From positions 496,001 through 560,000 of the forward strand of contig NZ_MKVA01000011.1 of NCBI RefSeq assembly GCF_001899075.1: a DNA stretch of 64,000 nucleotides, given 5' to 3'. Below are positions 60,620-64,000 of this stretch, piece after piece. The notes beneath the pieces were generated by a model. It was not told where the DNA came from. It did not search any database and was given only the letters and a program-made list of their open reading frames with translations. The number at the start of each line of letters is the position of its first letter. The first letter of the stretch is position 1. A program made the position numbers and the translations under genes. The stretch is from Devosia sp. 67-54. GTDB lineage: Bacteria > Pseudomonadota > Alphaproteobacteria > Rhizobiales > Devosiaceae.

Positions 60620-60715
60620 CTTCCTGTTGCCGGTGCCCCTCGGTCAAGCGGTGCGGCGGGCGAGCACGCGCCATTACCTGACAGACTTCCATGGACAAAA
60701 TGCGCCGCGGCCCGG

Positions 60716-61327
60716 TCACGTCGCCTGCTGCATCTGCCGCTGTAACCCCCGCCAGGCGGCATCCAGCACGATATCGGCGACCGCCGCGCGGCTCGGCCCC
60801 GGATGGTCGAGCCACCATACCGCCACCGCATGCAAACCCTCCTTCAGAAATGCCGCCGTCGCCTGCAGGTGCCACGGTGTGCGAGCGGGCATCGACTCCG
60901 CCAGCAGCGCGGCGATGCCGGCCGACGCGCCGGTCTGGACCTCGCGGGAAACGCTCGCCGCAACCGGGTCCCCTGTTGGTACCGTCAGCAGCACCCGCGC
61001 TGCATCGGGAGCCTGCTCGACGAATGCGAGAAAGGCATCGACCGAGCGGCGGAATTTCTGCTCGGGGCTCCCCTCGTCCTGCGCGATCGCCCTGCCTCTC
61101 GCGGCCAGATCGTCGCGGATCGTCTGCAGCACCGCCAGGAACAGCGCCCGCTTCGAGGAAAAATGATCGTAGAGCACCGGCTTGGTGATCCCCGCCTGCA
61201 CCGCGATATCGTCCATCCGGGTGGCGTCGTAGCCGTCGCGCGCGAAGGCCGCGACGGCCGCCTCGATAATCTGCGCCCGCCGTTCGCCGGCACTAAGTCG
61301 CTTGCGTCCTCTTGAATTCATCGGCAT
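60716..61327 (-). CDS. TetR family transcriptional regulator
   Basis: A 203-residue repressor with the N-terminal HTH AQIIEAAVAAFARDGYDATR then VQAGITKPVLYDHFSSKRAL, typical of TetR/AcrR proteins, and a helical ligand domain. It is divergent from the epimerase-like gene at 61376, with a 22-bp palindrome between their starts. It therefore probably represses both itself and that gene until an unknown ligand binds. ATG 61327 is used; 61321 is possible. Confidence 0.9.
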   Translation of the reverse strand: MPMNSRGRKRLSAGERRAQIIEAAVAAFARDGYDATRMDDIAVQAGITKPVLYDHFSSKRALFLAVLQTIRDDLAARGRAIAQDEGSPEQKFRRSVDAFLAFVEQAPDAARVLLTVPTGDPVAASVSREVQTGASAGIAALLAESMPARTPWHLQATAAFLKEGLHAVAVWWLDHPGPSRAAVADIVLDAAWRGLQRQMQQAT

Positions 61328-61333
61328 CGAGAT

Positions 61334-61355
61334 TAACCTACTGCAAAGTAGGTTA
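61334..61355. promoter_or_regulatory. TetR operator between the regulator and the epimerase-like gene
   Basis: Perfect inverted repeat with nine-base arms TAACCTACT and AGTAGGTTA around GCAA. It lies seven bases from the regulator start and 21 bases from the divergent ATG, so one bound dimer pair would cover both promoters. Confidence 0.85.
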
Positions 61356-61375
61356 TCAAGACGCGAGGTGATGTT

Positions 61376-62332
61376 ATGCGTATTTTTGTTGCAGGCGCGA
61401 CGGGCGCCGTTGGACGCAGCCTGGTTCCGCTGCTGGTCGGCAAGGGCCATAGCGTCGTCGGTTTGACGCGCACACCGAAAAAGGCCGACCTCCTGCGCAA
61501 CCTCGGTGCCGAGCCGGTCGTCGCCGACGCGCTCGATGAAAAGGCCATCCACGCTGCGGTTGCTGCCGCGCGTCCGGACGCGATCATCCATCAACTGACG
61601 GATCTGAAAGGCGTGTTGGATCTGCGCCAGTTCGACCGTGCCTTTGCGAGCAGCAATCAACTGCGCACCATCGGCACCGACTACCTGCTTGCGGCTGCCC
61701 GCGATTGTGGCGTGCAGCGCGTGGTGGCGCAGAGCTTTTGCGGCTGGCCCTACGCGCGCGACGGCGGATACGTGAAGACCGAGGACGATCCGCTCGACCC
61801 GAACCCGCCACAGGAATTCCGCGGCACGCTCGACGCCATCCGCTATCTCGAAAACGCCGTGACGACGACGCCGGGGTTCACGGGTGTCGCGCTACGCTAT
61901 GGTGGCTTCTACGGCCCCGGCACCGGCGTCTTCGATCCGTCCATGCTCGAGCAGGTGCGCAAGCGCCGCATGCCGCTGATCGGCGGTGGCACCGCCTGGT
62001 GGTCGTTCCTGCATATCGACGATGCGGCGGCAGCGGCCGCGGTCGCGGTGGAACGGGGCTCCGGCATCTACAATATCGTCGACGACGATCCGGCGCCCGT
62101 GCATGTCTGGCTCCCGGCGCTCGCTGCCATGCTCGGCGCCAAGCCCCCGTTCCACGTGCCCGCATGGCTTGCCCGCCTCATCGCCGGAGAGCATTTGGTC
62201 GTCATGATGACGCAGTCACGGGCCGGCTCGAACGCCAAGGCCAAACGCGAACTCGGCTGGTCGCCCCGCTATTCCTCCTGGCGCCAGGGCTTCGCCGGGA
62301 TCATCAAGAACGAGATGCAGGCGGCCGGGTAG
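61376..62332 (+). CDS. NAD-dependent epimerase/dehydratase family protein
   Basis: A 318-residue extended SDR. The Rossmann motif is GATGAVG (7-13) in FVAGATGAVGRSLVPLL, and the structure continues with LDLRQFDRAFASSNQLRTIG. The usual YxxxK is not evident; near that place is CGWPYARDGGYVKTEDDPLD, so catalysis may be atypical or the protein may act as an NmrA-like sensor. It is the only visible target of the divergent TetR regulator. Confidence 0.85.
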   Translation: MRIFVAGATGAVGRSLVPLLVGKGHSVVGLTRTPKKADLLRNLGAEPVVADALDEKAIHAAVAAARPDAIIHQLTDLKGVLDLRQFDRAFASSNQLRTIGTDYLLAAARDCGVQRVVAQSFCGWPYARDGGYVKTEDDPLDPNPPQEFRGTLDAIRYLENAVTTTPGFTGVALRYGGFYGPGTGVFDPSMLEQVRKRRMPLIGGGTAWWSFLHIDDAAAAAAVAVERGSGIYNIVDDDPAPVHVWLPALAAMLGAKPPFHVPAWLARLIAGEHLVVMMTQSRAGSNAKAKRELGWSPRYSSWRQGFAGIIKNEMQAAG

Positions 62333-62983
62333 CGTTAGCTCTACGTCGGGAGAATTTATGCCGACGGCGCGATTCCGGTGATGGCGCCATGAGTAGCGCC
62401 TGTGCTTGCGGATACATGGCTTTCCGCAGGCCAATAAGGTCGCGTCACTGCAATGGTTGTGCGTTGGACCGGCCCGCAGCACTGAGATGCGGAGCCTGCG
62501 CGCGACGAGCGGCTGGCCATATCGCCATTACCTCAGAATGAGTTGGACAAGCCATCATTCTTTGCCTCGATCCAAGCTAGACACATAACCTATTGTTAAA
62601 AAAGGAGTATTTCAAAAAAAATAAAAACGGATATCGTTAGTATTGACGAATTGTGGAGAGTGTGCCAGTAATTTTGCATGATGATGAGGCGGGTAGGGCA
62701 GATAGGCCATGTGGCGGAGGCTGGTGGCCGGAGGGCCTCGCCTCGTCCGCCAGGACGTCGGCGCTACCCGTCTCCAGGCCAAGCAGCTGGGTATAAATAT
62801 CAATATAAAACAAATGGATACAGACGATCGAGCGATCGCTATGGCCTCGTGGGCGGCGGTCGGGAATTGTCCTGTGGCCTGCTTGGACTGCGGGTTGAGA
62901 TTTATTCGACGGACGGAGTAAGCAATTTCTCTCGGCTGCCGTTTCTATGCTCCGGCAGAGATTTCCTGAGAGGGCCAGGTCAT
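62333..62983. other. Gene-poor, partly AT-rich intergenic region
   Basis: About 650 bases without a supported gene. A marked AT-rich block (62590-62645, A-runs) contrasts with the GC-rich surroundings and may hold promoters or be a foreign remnant; a second AT-rich patch lies at 62787-62820. Short frames at 62709-62921 (+) and 62637-63014 (-) lack recognisable families. Confidence 0.5.
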
Positions 62984-64000
62984 ATGGGCAGACGGGCGCG
63001 CGACACCGGTGCAAGCCGCGTAAGGCAAGCCAAGGAACGGCTGGTGCTCAGCCATCTCCGGCGGCTGGGCGAGGCGTCGAAAAAGGAGCTGGCGGCCGCG
63101 GCCGGCCTGCCTGTGCAGACGACAGCGGATGCCATCGGCCTGCTGGAGTCCGACAAGCTCGTCTATCGGCGCGGCAAGCGGCTGGGCCAGGTGGGGCAAC
63201 CGTCGATCGTCTATGCCATCTCACCCAACGGCGTGTTCGGTCTCGGCCTGCATGTCACGCGGCAGCGGCAGGAACTGGCGCTGGTCGATTTCAACGGACA
63301 GATCACCAAGCGGCTCGTGGTCGAAGGGCATCTGCCCAAATTCGACGAGGTGATGGCGCTGGTGGACCGGGGGCTCGTCGAGTTTCCCGATGCTGACAGC
63401 CCGCGGCAGCGGTTTTCGGGGATCGGCGTGTCGCTGTCGCACGATCTCTGGTACCGGCCGGAACGTCATGCCCTGCCGCAGGACGTGCTGGCCGATTGGG
63501 ATGCGCACAGCCTCTCCAAGGAGATGGCGGCACGCTTCGACCTGCCGGTCTTCGTCGAGAACGATACGCGCGTCGCTGCCGTGGCCGAATATCTGCTCGG
63601 CGTAGGGCAGGACTTCCGGAACTTTCTGCTGGTGTCGATCGGTGCGCATATTTCGGGGGCGCTGGTGCTGGGCGGCAATCTCGAGACCGGCTCGCACGGC
63701 AATGCCGCTTCGCTCGGCGCGATACCGGTGGGGCCAAGTCGGCTGGCGCGCTCGCGCGATGCAGACGGGGTGCCGACCGGCGAGTTTCTCGGGGATCGCG
63801 CGTCGCTGTCGGGGCTGATGCGGCATCTGCAATTGCACGGCTTCACCATTCATGCCGTTTCCGATTTGCCCGACGCCATCGATCAGGCGCGCGGCATCGT
63901 GCAGGACTGGCTGGAAGATTGCGTGGCGGCGCTGGTCGAGGGACTGACCGCCTGCTTCGCCGTGATCGACGTCGAGGCGGTGATCATTGAAAGTCTGCTG
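62984..64000 (+). CDS. ROK family transcriptional regulator, runs past the window end
   Basis: 339 codons are visible from ATG 62984 to the last base, with AGGGCCAGG just upstream. The N-terminal winged helix (RLVLSHLRRLGEASKKELAA) is followed by a sugar-kinase-like ROK domain: VFGLGLHVTRQRQELALVDF and FVENDTRVAAVAEYLLG. The kinase DxGGT motif and the CxCGxxGCxE zinc motif are both missing or changed, so it should bind a sugar-like ligand without phosphorylating it and act as a repressor. The region it controls is probably to the right of the window. Confidence 0.88.
   Translation, partial: MGRRARDTGASRVRQAKERLVLSHLRRLGEASKKELAAAAGLPVQTTADAIGLLESDKLVYRRGKRLGQVGQPSIVYAISPNGVFGLGLHVTRQRQELALVDFNGQITKRLVVEGHLPKFDEVMALVDRGLVEFPDADSPRQRFSGIGVSLSHDLWYRPERHALPQDVLADWDAHSLSKEMAARFDLPVFVENDTRVAAVAEYLLGVGQDFRNFLLVSIGAHISGALVLGGNLETGSHGNAASLGAIPVGPSRLARSRDADGVPTGEFLGDRASLSGLMRHLQLHGFTIHAVSDLPDAIDQARGIVQDWLEDCVAALVEGLTACFAVIDVEAVIIESLL

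Noticed and set aside
62637-63014. Short frames in the 62.6-63.0 kb gap on both strands
   Set aside because: No ribosome site, no family and poor coding character; the minus frame overlaps the ROK start region.

Overview
The window is high in G+C (judged by eye) and looks like the chromosome, or a large replicon, of an alphaproteobacterium, probably of the order Hyphomicrobiales. The signs are rhizobium-style ABC importers with local LacI regulators, HisKA_2/HWE-type kinases, a cytochrome bd locus with an FNR/FixK-type box, and a CbpA/CbpM pair. I cannot name a genus. I see no rRNA, tRNA, CRISPR array or intact insertion sequence.

Region A (1-7477, + strand) is a peptide-type (Opp/Dpp) importer mixed with catabolic genes: the end of a DppC-like permease, a threonine-synthase-like PLP lyase, a family-5 binding protein, a DppB-like permease, an amidohydrolase, a fused DppD-DppF ATPase and a RidA deaminase. 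Region B (7507-21164) is a LacI regulon (here R1) marked by palindromes TGCATCCGGATGCA. It holds a decayed HisD-like gene, an M81 peptidase, a sugar-type ABC importer, an SDR, the LacI regulator, a SelA/DgaE-like PLP enzyme, a DoeB/AstE-like deacylase, an MBL hydrolase, and a D-cysteine-desulfhydrase-like lyase with a second RidA. The run 21180-22274 is a scar containing a truncated amidotransferase.

Region C (22275-28388) has a membrane protein, a YidB-like protein and a FecCD-type importer operon with three poorly characterised accessory proteins. Next to it (28725-30586) are an alpha/beta hydrolase and a double SnoaL-like protein. Region D (30709-44335) is a second LacI regulon (R2) with palindromes TGCATACGTATGCA and close variants. 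It has two intact HisD-like dehydrogenases, an RraA-like aldolase, a short MetE-like protein, a bicupin, a LacI regulator, an SDR, an amidase and a second sugar-type ABC importer. Modules B and D share the same set of families (HisD, SDR, LacI, SBP-MalF-MalG-UgpC) and look like duplicated and diverged catabolic systems. Their operators differ only two bases from the centre, and the two regulators differ at the hinge residue that corresponds to PurR 55.

Region E (44636-51031) is cydAB plus a 39-residue CydX, divergent from cydDC, with an FNR/FixK-type box between them. Region F (51143-62332) holds a CHASE3 kinase, a single-domain response regulator and a receiver-HisKA_2 kinase; a LysR regulator; DsrE-like, DUF4242 and DUF2171 small proteins; CbpM/CbpA; a cardiolipin-synthase-like enzyme; a Dyp peroxidase; and a TetR regulator sharing a palindromic operator with a divergent epimerase. 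After a gene-poor stretch the window ends inside a ROK-family repressor.
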